Source: an uncultured Pseudomonadota bacterium
Lineage (GTDB): Bacteria; Myxococcota_A; UBA796; SXON01
DNA: 64,000 bases
NCBI GenBank assembly: GCA_903921785.1
Contig: CAIXRH010000199.1
Span: 1-64,000, forward strand
Direction: 5' to 3'
The notes under the pieces were generated by a model. The model was given only the letters and a program-made list of their open reading frames with translations. It did not search any database and had not been told where the DNA came from. The stretch's first letter is position 1, and every line of letters begins with the position of its first letter. The translations under genes were made by a program, and so were the position numbers. Of this stretch, positions 49,264 to 56,640 are shown piece after piece.

Positions 49264-51912
49264 TCAGTCCGCCCCGGCCTCGGCGATCTGGAATTGGACC
49301 ACCACGGCCTTCGCGCCCTCCGCCCGCGCGTCCACCCGGATGCTCCCCCCATGCCGGTTGGTGAGGTCCACCGCGAGGCCGAGGCCGCGGCCGATGAAGC
49401 GGCTGCGGATCATCGCGTTGGACAAGGCGCCCGGGGCGTCGTCGATCACCGCGATCTCCGCGAGCGGATGCCCGGTCACCTCGTCTTCGGTGTCGCTGAG
49501 CGCGACGGCCAGGGCGGTGGCGCCGGCCGAGAGGGCGTTGCGGAGGAGGTTGGCGAGGATGTCCTCGAGGTCGGGTCGGAAAAGCCGGAGGGTGAGCGGG
49601 CCCCCGGTGACCCAGAGCTCGGGGAGGGCGGTCCCCGCAAAGCCCGGCTCCGCGCTCACCCGCGCATAGACCTCGCGCACCAGCGCCTCGTCGCAGCGCA
49701 GCACGCAGATCTCCCGGACGAGCCGACCGATGGTGCCATACGCATCTTCGTTCACGACCCGGCTGATCTCCCGGAGCGCCTCGGGATCGGGGCGACGCAT
49801 CCGTCGCAGACGGGCGAACGCGCGGAGCAGCGGACCGAAGGTGGGATCGACCGCGGGGACGAACCGGACGTGGCGCGCGCGGCCCAGGGTGACCAGGGCA
49901 CCCACGTAGGCGTGGAGCTTCTCGGTGAGCTCGGGCAGGCGGGCGACCAGCGCGTTCCACGGCGCAAGGTCTCCGCGTTCGGCCGCCTCCGCCACCTGGG
50001 GGAGCACGGTGGTGTTGTGTTTGAGCACCTCGTGACGGATCCCGGCCAGCAGGCGCGCGGCTTCGTGCCAGGACTCCGGCGTGGCCTCGAGCAGCTCGGA
50101 CAGCGTACGGCTGGTCCGCCGGCGCCACCACCACAACGCCGGCGTCCCCAGCCCGACCAGCCCGAGGAACAGCCAGAGCAAGGCGAACGCCCGGCGACGC
50201 GCCTGCAGCTCCGAGCGCATCGCCCCGGCCGCCAGGCGGTACTCAGACGTCAGCGAGGCGCTCCGTTCATACGCCCCGAGCTCCGCTTCCACCGTGGCCC
50301 AGTCGCCGATCTCCCGCGCGAGCCGCGCGAGCTGGTAGTGGGCCTCGGGGTCGCCGAGCGCGGCGGCACGGGCGAGGCAGTCCTTCCGTTCTTCCGGCGA
50401 CTTCGCGGCACCGGCGAGGTTGCGCCAGATGTCCGGCTGCGCCGGGTCCGCATCGAGCGAGCGGCGCCACCAGATGACCGCCGCGTCGGGGTGCCCCGCT
50501 TCGTTGTCCAGATCGCCATGTTTGCGGAGCAGCAAGGCGTTGTGCGGCTCCTCGGTGACCGCCTGATCGAGCTCGACGGCCGCCTCCTCGCGCTTGCCCC
50601 GACCAAGGAGCACCAGAAAGACCCGGTAGTGGTGCTCCGCCGCCGCGGACATCTCCATCCGTGCCGAAGGCGAAGGCTCGGGGAGCACGGGGGGCGTGCG
50701 GATGAGCGCGTCGAGCCGCGACTGGGCCTCCGGCGCCCACTGACCGCCCGCATCGGCAGCGAGGACCGCGCGGTAGGAGGCCTCCGCGTCGGAGAAGTGT
50801 CCGGTTCTTTGCTGGACGATCGCCAGGCGGAAGCGGAGGCCGGCGTCCCCGGAGCGCAGCTGACAGGCGGCCTGGAGCTCGGTGAGCGCCTCGGTGTCCC
50901 GGCGGCCGCCGTACGCGTCGGCGAGGAGGCGACCGAGGCGCGCACGCGCGGACGCGTCCTCCGGGGCGAGGCGACGGGCGATGCGGGCTTGCACCTCGGC
51001 TTCGCCCCAGCTCCCCGCCGCGATCAGCGCGTCGGCATAGCGGGCGTGGGCCGTCGACGAGTCGGGCGCGCGGGTCACCAGCTCGGCGCCGACGGCCTTC
51101 GCCGTGGACACGTCCCCCTGCGCGAGGGCGGCCTCCACACGCGCGGCTACGGCCAGGAGCTCCGCGTCGAGCGGGGTGTCTCCGCCGAGGTCCAAGCGCG
51201 CAGCTTCGGCCTCCACCTCGATGCGCTCCAGGCGTTCGTGCGCCTCGGCGGCCGCGCTCCCCTCCGGCCAGCTCTCCAGGTAGGCGCGGAGGAGCCCTTC
51301 GGCGGCCGCGGGAGCGGCGTCCACAAGGTCGAGGAAGACGGCCCCATCGGGCATCGCGCCTTGGAGCAACGCCAGGTACCGCTCCCAGCTCACCTGCGCG
51401 TCGTCCACCATGCCGAGCTTCACCCGCAGGCGGGTCTCATGCAGGTACGGCGTCGGGTCCCCGACCCGGGCGGGCTCCAGGCGCACCCACTCTTCGAGCG
51501 CCTCGGCCGGGCGGCTGGACTCCAGCAGCGTCGCGAGCGCTTCGCTCACGTCAGGATCGCCGAGGGCATCCCGGTAGAGCGCTTCGGCATCCCCCAATTT
51601 CCCCTGCGCTTCCAGCGCGCGACCGAGGCCGAGGCGGGCCGGGACGAAGGTCGGGTCCTGGTCGAGGACGAGCTGATAGAGGCTCGCGGAGGTGGCGAAT
51701 CGGCCGCTGGTCTCCTGCTCTTCCGCGCGGGCGTAGATGGCGCGGGCGGTCGGAGCGAGGGCGTCGAGCGGATCGGCGAGCGCGGGAAACGCCACGACGA
51801 GCGCCAGGCCGGTCACGGCGGCGCGGAGCCGCCCGACCTGCCACCAACGATGGGGCCTCGGCTCGGAGCGCATCGGGCGCCATGTAGCCCGTCGAGGCTG
51901 GCTCGCCGCCAT
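49264..51912 (-). CDS. TPR-domain membrane histidine kinase
   Basis: An 882-residue protein. After a signal sequence (MRSEPRPHRWWQVGRLRAAV then a hydrophobic core ending FPALA) come about 500 residues of TPR-like helices (ASLYQLVLDQDPTFVPARLG, RIARRLAPEDASARARLGRL), expected in the periplasm. A transmembrane helix lies at about 571-592, followed by a cytoplasmic kinase-like region. The His helix has GIRHEVLKHNTTVLP; the HATPase has LEDILANLLRNALSAGA (N box), a divergent G1 IDDAPGALSN and GRGLGLAVDL (G2). I chose the ATG at 51912, after GGTCGAGGTG; an ATG at 51873 is also possible. No response regulator is adjacent. Confidence 0.8.
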   Translation of the reverse strand: MAASQPRRATWRPMRSEPRPHRWWQVGRLRAAVTGLALVVAFPALADPLDALAPTARAIYARAEEQETSGRFATSASLYQLVLDQDPTFVPARLGLGRALEAQGKLGDAEALYRDALGDPDVSEALATLLESSRPAEALEEWVRLEPARVGDPTPYLHETRLRVKLGMVDDAQVSWERYLALLQGAMPDGAVFLDLVDAAPAAAEGLLRAYLESWPEGSAAAEAHERLERIEVEAEAARLDLGGDTPLDAELLAVAARVEAALAQGDVSTAKAVGAELVTRAPDSSTAHARYADALIAAGSWGEAEVQARIARRLAPEDASARARLGRLLADAYGGRRDTEALTELQAACQLRSGDAGLRFRLAIVQQRTGHFSDAEASYRAVLAADAGGQWAPEAQSRLDALIRTPPVLPEPSPSARMEMSAAAEHHYRVFLVLLGRGKREEAAVELDQAVTEEPHNALLLRKHGDLDNEAGHPDAAVIWWRRSLDADPAQPDIWRNLAGAAKSPEERKDCLARAAALGDPEAHYQLARLAREIGDWATVEAELGAYERSASLTSEYRLAAGAMRSELQARRRAFALLWLFLGLVGLGTPALWWWRRRTSRTLSELLEATPESWHEAARLLAGIRHEVLKHNTTVLPQVAEAAERGDLAPWNALVARLPELTEKLHAYVGALVTLGRARHVRFVPAVDPTFGPLLRAFARLRRMRRPDPEALREISRVVNEDAYGTIGRLVREICVLRCDEALVREVYARVSAEPGFAGTALPELWVTGGPLTLRLFRPDLEDILANLLRNALSAGATALAVALSDTEDEVTGHPLAEIAVIDDAPGALSNAMIRSRFIGRGLGLAVDLTNRHGGSIRVDARAEGAKAVVVQFQIAEAGAD

Positions 51913-51965
51913 CGGCACCTCGACCGCCGACGTTGACCGGGGGGAAAGGCGGCGCCCTCGCCACC
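51898..51965 (-). repeat. Dispersed intergenic repeat, copy F
   Basis: Minus strand: TTTCCCCCCGG, AACGTCGGCGGTCGAGGTGCC, then ATGGCGGCGAG. The core AGG doubles as a possible Shine-Dalgarno for the TPR-kinase start at 51912. The GAGAATGG block is missing. Confidence 0.5.
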
Positions 51966-52027
51966 CGCCCTTTTCCAGACAAGGTTCCCGCGCCAGGACG
52001 CCGGCGCCCTCCGGAGCGCCCGCGCCG

Positions 52028-52078
52028 CGCTCCCCACCCCCACTCCCCAACCCCTCGCCCCCGGGTGGGGCGAGGGGC
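52028..52078. repeat. 51-bp REP-like repeat, copy 2
   Basis: Identical to 28492-28542, with the 11-bp stem CCCCTCGCCCC/GGGGCGAGGGG and loop CGGGT. Here it lies between the DUF2330 gene and the TPR-kinase gene, both on the minus strand. Confidence 0.85.
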
Positions 52079-52119
52079 CCACGCCGAAACGCCGACTGGA
52101 ACCGATGGATCTCCGCCGA

Positions 52120-53247
52120 TCAGCGCCGCGACAGCCGCCGCCGCAAGCCGACCAGCCCCACGAGGCCCGCCGGGAGCAGCCAGGCCGCCGGATGATCAGC
52201 CTCGTATGCCGACTCCTCCTGGAGGAAGATAACGGTGTCGACCTCGGTCTTCTCGGTGGTGTCGGTGAACTCGGCGTCCACCGTCTCCGCGGAGGGCTTC
52301 ACGAACGAATCGTACCGGGTGAGCCAACGGCTCTCGCCGGCATCGTCGGTGTATTCGCCCGTCCAGGTCTGCCACGCGACCGCCTGATCGCCGGCGAGCT
52401 CGGTGAGGAAGCCGCTGAGCAGGCCGTTGGGGTCTTCGTAGGACGGGCCGACGATGTCGTAGTCGTTTCCGTCGCTCACATCCGGGTTCTCCGGGGCGGA
52501 CCAGCCGGAGATCGAGGCGGTGCCGGTGGCGAGGACGAACATCTCGGTCCGCACGGCCTCGACCGTGGAGGACTGGCCGAGACGCGCGGGGAAGACCGCG
52601 TGGAGCGCGCCGTCGGCGCCCGTGCCGTAGGTGATCTGGAGGGGGTCGAGGAGCACGTTCCCGAAGTCATCCGTGACAACCGCTTCGCCCGGGGCGACCT
52701 GCACCGCCACGAATTCGTAGTCGAGGGGATCGGCGACGTAGGCGTCGATCGCGGACTGAATCAGCGAGACGTCGTAGCCGTGGTCGGTGAGCCACGCGGA
52801 GAGCCCGTCCGCGTCCGAGGCGGCGAGGGTGGTGTACTGGAGGTTCCCCGCGAACCCCGTGCCGGTGACGAAAACGCCGGAATACCCACCATCCTGTCCG
52901 AGACCGCCCTTCATGCCGTCCGAGCCGGCGGCGCCGCAGCCGCAGCCGCCCTCTTCGTTCACCGCGGGGTCGAGGTGCACGACCGGGTCGGAGGCGAGCG
53001 CGATGGCATCGAGCCGGTCGGCGTCGCCCTGGCTCACGTCCGTGATTCCCCCAGGAACGGCAAGGACCCAGGCGAAGTCCGTCGCGTTGCCTGCGTACCG
53101 CGCGCGGTAGGTCACGGTGATCGCGTCCTCACCAAGCTCGTAGAGGGCCTGCTGGGCGTCGGAGGAGACCCTCGTTCCGGATGGCGGCACGAAGCCACCG
53201 CAGGCGTGAGCGTGGGGGAGGAGCGCGGAGAGGAGCAGGGGGAGCAT
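52120..53247 (-). CDS. DUF2330 protein with MYXO-CTERM-like tail
   Basis: A 375-residue exported protein. The signal MLPLLLSALLPHAHA precedes CGGFVPPSGTRVSSDAQQA and, further on, VTYRARYAGNATDFAWVLA, the N-terminal hallmark of DUF2330 proteins. A GCGCGAAGS stretch lies near residue 90. The C-terminus is an acidic stretch, a hydrophobic helix (AAWLLPAGLVGLVGL) and RRRLSRR, the layout of a C-terminal sorting or anchoring signal, though the classic Gly-Cys before the helix is absent. It is probably anchored in the envelope. Function unknown. Confidence 0.8.
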   Translation of the reverse strand: MLPLLLSALLPHAHACGGFVPPSGTRVSSDAQQALYELGEDAITVTYRARYAGNATDFAWVLAVPGGITDVSQGDADRLDAIALASDPVVHLDPAVNEEGGCGCGAAGSDGMKGGLGQDGGYSGVFVTGTGFAGNLQYTTLAASDADGLSAWLTDHGYDVSLIQSAIDAYVADPLDYEFVAVQVAPGEAVVTDDFGNVLLDPLQITYGTGADGALHAVFPARLGQSSTVEAVRTEMFVLATGTASISGWSAPENPDVSDGNDYDIVGPSYEDPNGLLSGFLTELAGDQAVAWQTWTGEYTDDAGESRWLTRYDSFVKPSAETVDAEFTDTTEKTEVDTVIFLQEESAYEADHPAAWLLPAGLVGLVGLRRRLSRR

Positions 53248-53308
53248 CGGGACCCGAGGTGGTGCAACCCATCATGCACACCTTGTGCCAACGCGACACG
53301 GACAACGC

Positions 53309-53328
53309 GGCGGGAGTATGCTCCCGCC
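53309..53328 (+). promoter_or_regulatory. Hairpin with a start codon in its loop
   Basis: GGCGGGAG (53309-53316), loop TATG (53317-53320), CTCCCGCC (53321-53328). The stem absorbs the GGGAG Shine-Dalgarno and the loop shows the ATG at 53318. It could restrict translation of the CotH-like gene or shift it to the ATG at 53330. Confidence 0.4.
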
Positions 53329-54994
53329 GATGTTCCCGCTCCTCCTCCTCGCCTGCGCCACCTCGGGTCACATCCAGCTCGGCGGCGACGACACCGACCG
53401 CGACACCGCGATCCCGACGGACGACTCCGCAGACGAGCTCCCCTCCGAGTCCTCGCTCACCCTCGGCGAGCCGGTGATGACGCCGGAAGGCGGCGCGTTC
53501 GTCGGTGAGACCACGGTGACCCTCGACGTCGACGGCGGCGACGGCGACCTGGAGTATTGCCGCGCCGATCCCGGCGACACCGACTGCACGTTCCAGGCCT
53601 ACACCGGGCCGATCACCCTCGGCGCATCCACCATCCTCCACGCGCGGGTGAACCTCGAAGGGGAGCTGTCCAAGACCATCGGCCGCAGCTTCGTGGAGGT
53701 GGACGACACGGTGGGCGCGTTCTCGTCGACCGTGCCGGTGCTCGTCTTCTGGACCACCGGCAGCGCCCCCGACGGCACGGACGACGTGTCGATCGGGCTC
53801 ACGGTGGTGGAGCCCGTGGACGGCGCGGAGGCCGGCGTGCTCGACGTCCCGGTCGACAGCGGGCGCGGGCGGATCCACGTCCACGGCTCCTCGAGCTCCG
53901 GCTTCGACAAGAAGGCCTACGACCTGGAGCTCCGCCAGCCGGACAACGACGACGACCGGAAGGCGTCGCTCGGCGGGATGCCCAAGAACGGCGACTGGGT
54001 GCTCTATGCACCCTACTACTTCGACGAGGCGCTGGTCCGAAATCCCCTCGCCTACGCGCTGAGCAACACGGTCGGCCGCTATGCGCCCCATACGCAGTTC
54101 GCCGAGGTTTTCCTGGCGCAGCGGCACCGCGCGGTGACCAGCGCCGACTACCTCGGCGTGTACGTGATCACCGAGGAGGTGGAGATCGACCCCGACCGGG
54201 TGGCGATCACCCCGATGCTCCCCGAGGACGTGGCCGAGCCCGAGGTCACGGGTGGCTACCTCTTCAAGATCGACCGCACCGGCACCGGCGAGTCCGGCTT
54301 CTACGCCGGGAGCGGAGGAGGAATCTGGCAGTTCCAGCAGAGCTTCGTCAACGTGCAGCCGAGCGAGAGCGAGCTGGTCCGCCCCCAGTCGAACTACCTC
54401 ACCGCCACGCTCGACTCCATCGGCGACGCCCTGGTCCGGCCCGATCTCACCGACCCCCGCACCGGCCTCCGCTACGACGAACTCCTCGACGTCGACTCGT
54501 TCATCGACCACCACATCCTCAACGTGTACCTGAAGAACCCGGACTCTTTCCGACTCAGCGGCTACATGTTCAAGGATCGGGAAGGCCTGGTCCAGGCCGG
54601 CCCGCTGTGGGACTTCGACCGCGCCGCCGCCAGCGCCGACTCCCGCGCGTGGCTCCCCACCTGGTGGGACGACCAGAACGAGACCACCGACTGCACCGAC
54701 GTGTGGGAATTCGGCTGGTACCCCGGCCTGTTCGACGACCCGGTCTTCGCCGAGCGGTACTGGGCCCGGATGGAGGAGCTGCTCCGCAGTGACCTGAGCA
54801 ACGACGCGGTGGACGCCCAGATCGACGCGCTGGTCGCGCCGCTCAACGCCCCGGCCGCCCGGAATTCCACCCGCTGGGGCAGCTCCGACTACCGCGCCCG
54901 CGTCGCGGAGCTCAAGACCTGGCTGCACACGCGCAACGCGTGGATGCTCCAGTGTATCGACACGTACCCCGACCCGCGCGACTGCCCGGGGTGA
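53318..54994 (+). CDS. CotH-like secreted kinase, lipoprotein (second)
   Basis: A 558-residue lipoprotein. Starting from 53318 the signal is MLPPMFPLLLLAC; starting from 53330 it is MFPLLLLAC, eight residues with no basic side chain. A linker rich in Asp and Thr (GGDDTDRDTAIPTDDSADE) is followed by an Ig-like segment and the CotH domain (about 150-540): GRIHVHGSSSSGFDKKAYDL, NGDWVLYAPYYFDEALVRN, DYLGVYVITEEVEID, LFKIDRTGTGE, and the metal-site strand AGPLWDFDRAA near 425. CotH kinases phosphorylate proteins outside the cytoplasm. It is convergent with the thioredoxin-TPR gene. It is a distant relative of the protein at 15439. Confidence 0.82.
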   Translation: MLPPMFPLLLLACATSGHIQLGGDDTDRDTAIPTDDSADELPSESSLTLGEPVMTPEGGAFVGETTVTLDVDGGDGDLEYCRADPGDTDCTFQAYTGPITLGASTILHARVNLEGELSKTIGRSFVEVDDTVGAFSSTVPVLVFWTTGSAPDGTDDVSIGLTVVEPVDGAEAGVLDVPVDSGRGRIHVHGSSSSGFDKKAYDLELRQPDNDDDRKASLGGMPKNGDWVLYAPYYFDEALVRNPLAYALSNTVGRYAPHTQFAEVFLAQRHRAVTSADYLGVYVITEEVEIDPDRVAITPMLPEDVAEPEVTGGYLFKIDRTGTGESGFYAGSGGGIWQFQQSFVNVQPSESELVRPQSNYLTATLDSIGDALVRPDLTDPRTGLRYDELLDVDSFIDHHILNVYLKNPDSFRLSGYMFKDREGLVQAGPLWDFDRAAASADSRAWLPTWWDDQNETTDCTDVWEFGWYPGLFDDPVFAERYWARMEELLRSDLSNDAVDAQIDALVAPLNAPAARNSTRWGSSDYRARVAELKTWLHTRNAWMLQCIDTYPDPRDCPG

Positions 54995-55007
54995 GGGCAC
55001 CTACCCC
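54988..55007. terminator. Hairpin containing both convergent stop codons
   Basis: GGGGT-G-AGG, loop GCA, CCT-ACCCC: eight base pairs with one bulge. The plus-strand TGA (54992-54994) and minus-strand TAG (complement of 55001-55003) are both in the stem. Confidence 0.4.
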
Positions 55008-56452
55008 CCAAACTCCTTGATCATCGCCTCCACCTCCCCCCGGTACCGTGTGGTCCGCACGGCGTCGGCGGCCGTGGGCGTAGGCGCGACGGCGAGCTCG
55101 GTCTTGAGCGCCGCGAGCGCTTCGGGCCGACGGCCCTGCGCGTCGACCGCGCGCGCGAGGCGCTGCACGGCGCGCAGGCGCTGATCACCCCACGCCACGG
55201 CGAGCGCCGCGCGGGCGCGGGCCTCGGACTCCGGGTACTTCTTGGCGTCGGCGAGGAGACGGGCGGCGGCGAAGTCCCAGGTGAACTCCTGTGGATACGC
55301 CGCCTTGAAGGTATCGAGCACCGCGAGGGCACGCGGCAGATCGCCGAGCGTGGCGTAGCCATCCGCGAGGTCGACCACGTAGCCGCGGCTGGCGCCGAGG
55401 TTGTCGGTCACGTGCTGCTGCGTGAGCGTGGTGAAGGCCGCGTGGGCGACGAGGGCGGCCTCGGGAGGCGCTTTCGACGCGTAGGCGTCGAACGCCCAGG
55501 TCGCCAGCTCAGGGGAGAGCTCGGGGATCCGGGGGGCGACGGCCGGGAACAGGTCGGGGAAGGCGCCGAGGAGATCGGGAGCCCAGTCGCCTTGGGGGTC
55601 GTGGGCGAGGAGCCACAGCGCGTCCGTGCGATCCGGCGCGAGGATCAACCGCGCGTAGTGGGCGTCCCGGCCGTCGCCCGCCGCCTTGAGCCAGCGTTGG
55701 GCGAGCTCCTCCCGTTGGGTCTTCGCCAGCCGGAGCGCCACCCGCCCGGCCTCCGCCGGGGCGACGCCGGCCGGCGGCCCGGCCTCCATGGCGGCCAGCG
55801 GCGTGGCCCGCGAGAGCCCGGCGAACCACCCTTCGAGGCTCGCGACGCCCTCGTAGCCGACGTAACGATCCAGCTCCGCGCCCGACGAATCGACGGCCAC
55901 GAGCGTGGGGTATCCGCCCACGTGGTAGCGCGATTTCAGGGGCCAGCTCTCCGGCCGGTCCACGTCCACCGGCACGATCTCCAGGACGCTCCACGGCGCC
56001 ATCCGGCTCGCGTCGTCGAGGAACTCCGCCTTCATCTGGTTGCACGGCGGGCACCACACGGCGCCGAAGTCGTACACCCGCACCGCCGCGCCGATCGACC
56101 CCGCGGCGGCCGCCGGGACGACGAGCGCCGGCGCAGTCAGCGTTGCCTTCCCCGAGCGGCGATTCCCCCCGATCACCGCCTCCATCGCCACCAGACGGCA
56201 GTTGCTCCCCGAGTCCGTACAGAAGGGGAGCTCGGCGCGGAGCGTCCCGCCCTCCTCCGGCACCGGGAGCCGCGCCCACTCGAGCGCGCCGAGGCCGTGG
56301 ACCTCGCTCGGTCCGAGGGACATCGACGCCGGCGCCTCGTCGTTGACGTGCTCCCCCGCGGGGGGCACGATCTGGAGCTGGACTTCCCCCGCCGCCCACC
56401 GGGCGGTCATGGTGGGGTCGGCGGCGAAGGCGTGCGAGAGAAGCAGGAGCAT
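55001..56452 (-). CDS. Exported thioredoxin-like protein with TPR tail
   Basis: A 483-residue periplasmic protein. The signal is only ten residues, MLLLLSHAFA, without a basic residue; an in-frame TAG four codons upstream fixes the start. Residues 12-110 resemble the N-terminal DsbD-like beta domain. The thioredoxin fold (about 115-215) has YDFGAVWCPPCNQMKAEFLD, with the WCPPC redox pair near 133-136, and the cis-Pro loop VGGYPTLVA. The last 250 residues are TPR-like helices. It is probably a thiol-disulfide reductase or disulfide donor. Copy E of the dispersed repeat lies in the 181-base gap upstream. Confidence 0.83.
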   Translation of the reverse strand: MLLLLSHAFAADPTMTARWAAGEVQLQIVPPAGEHVNDEAPASMSLGPSEVHGLGALEWARLPVPEEGGTLRAELPFCTDSGSNCRLVAMEAVIGGNRRSGKATLTAPALVVPAAAAGSIGAAVRVYDFGAVWCPPCNQMKAEFLDDASRMAPWSVLEIVPVDVDRPESWPLKSRYHVGGYPTLVAVDSSGAELDRYVGYEGVASLEGWFAGLSRATPLAAMEAGPPAGVAPAEAGRVALRLAKTQREELAQRWLKAAGDGRDAHYARLILAPDRTDALWLLAHDPQGDWAPDLLGAFPDLFPAVAPRIPELSPELATWAFDAYASKAPPEAALVAHAAFTTLTQQHVTDNLGASRGYVVDLADGYATLGDLPRALAVLDTFKAAYPQEFTWDFAAARLLADAKKYPESEARARAALAVAWGDQRLRAVQRLARAVDAQGRRPEALAALKTELAVAPTPTAADAVRTTRYRGEVEAMIKEFGG

Positions 56453-56515
56453 GGGCGCGGTCTAATGCGGTCGGCCACCGACCGGCCGTGATCCACGCGC
56501 CTCCGGCGAGGACGC

Positions 56516-56612
56516 GGCGCCCCGACGCGCCATTCTCGCCCGCGCGGCTCCTCGACCGCCGCGCCTCCCGCGGGGCAAGCCGGTGGCGCGCCACCAGCCC
56601 TTGACCGCCGTC
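56516..56612 (-). repeat. Dispersed intergenic repeat, copy E
   Basis: Minus strand: GGTCAAGGGCTGGTGGCGCG, CCACCGGCTTGCCCCGCGGG, GGCGCGGCGGTCGAGGAGCC and GGCGAGAATGGCGCGTCGGG. It includes a perfect palindrome GGTGGCGCGCCACC. It is the longest copy, close to copy C. Confidence 0.65.
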
Positions 56613-56625
56613 GTTCGGCCAACCC

Positions 56626-56640
56626 GCGGTCGGCTACCGC
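56626..56640 (-). terminator. Hairpin at the stop of the S1 protein gene
   Basis: GCGGT (56626-56630), loop CGGCT, ACCGC (56636-56640). The TAG stop (complement of 56634-56636) bridges loop and stem. Short but perfect. Confidence 0.25.
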
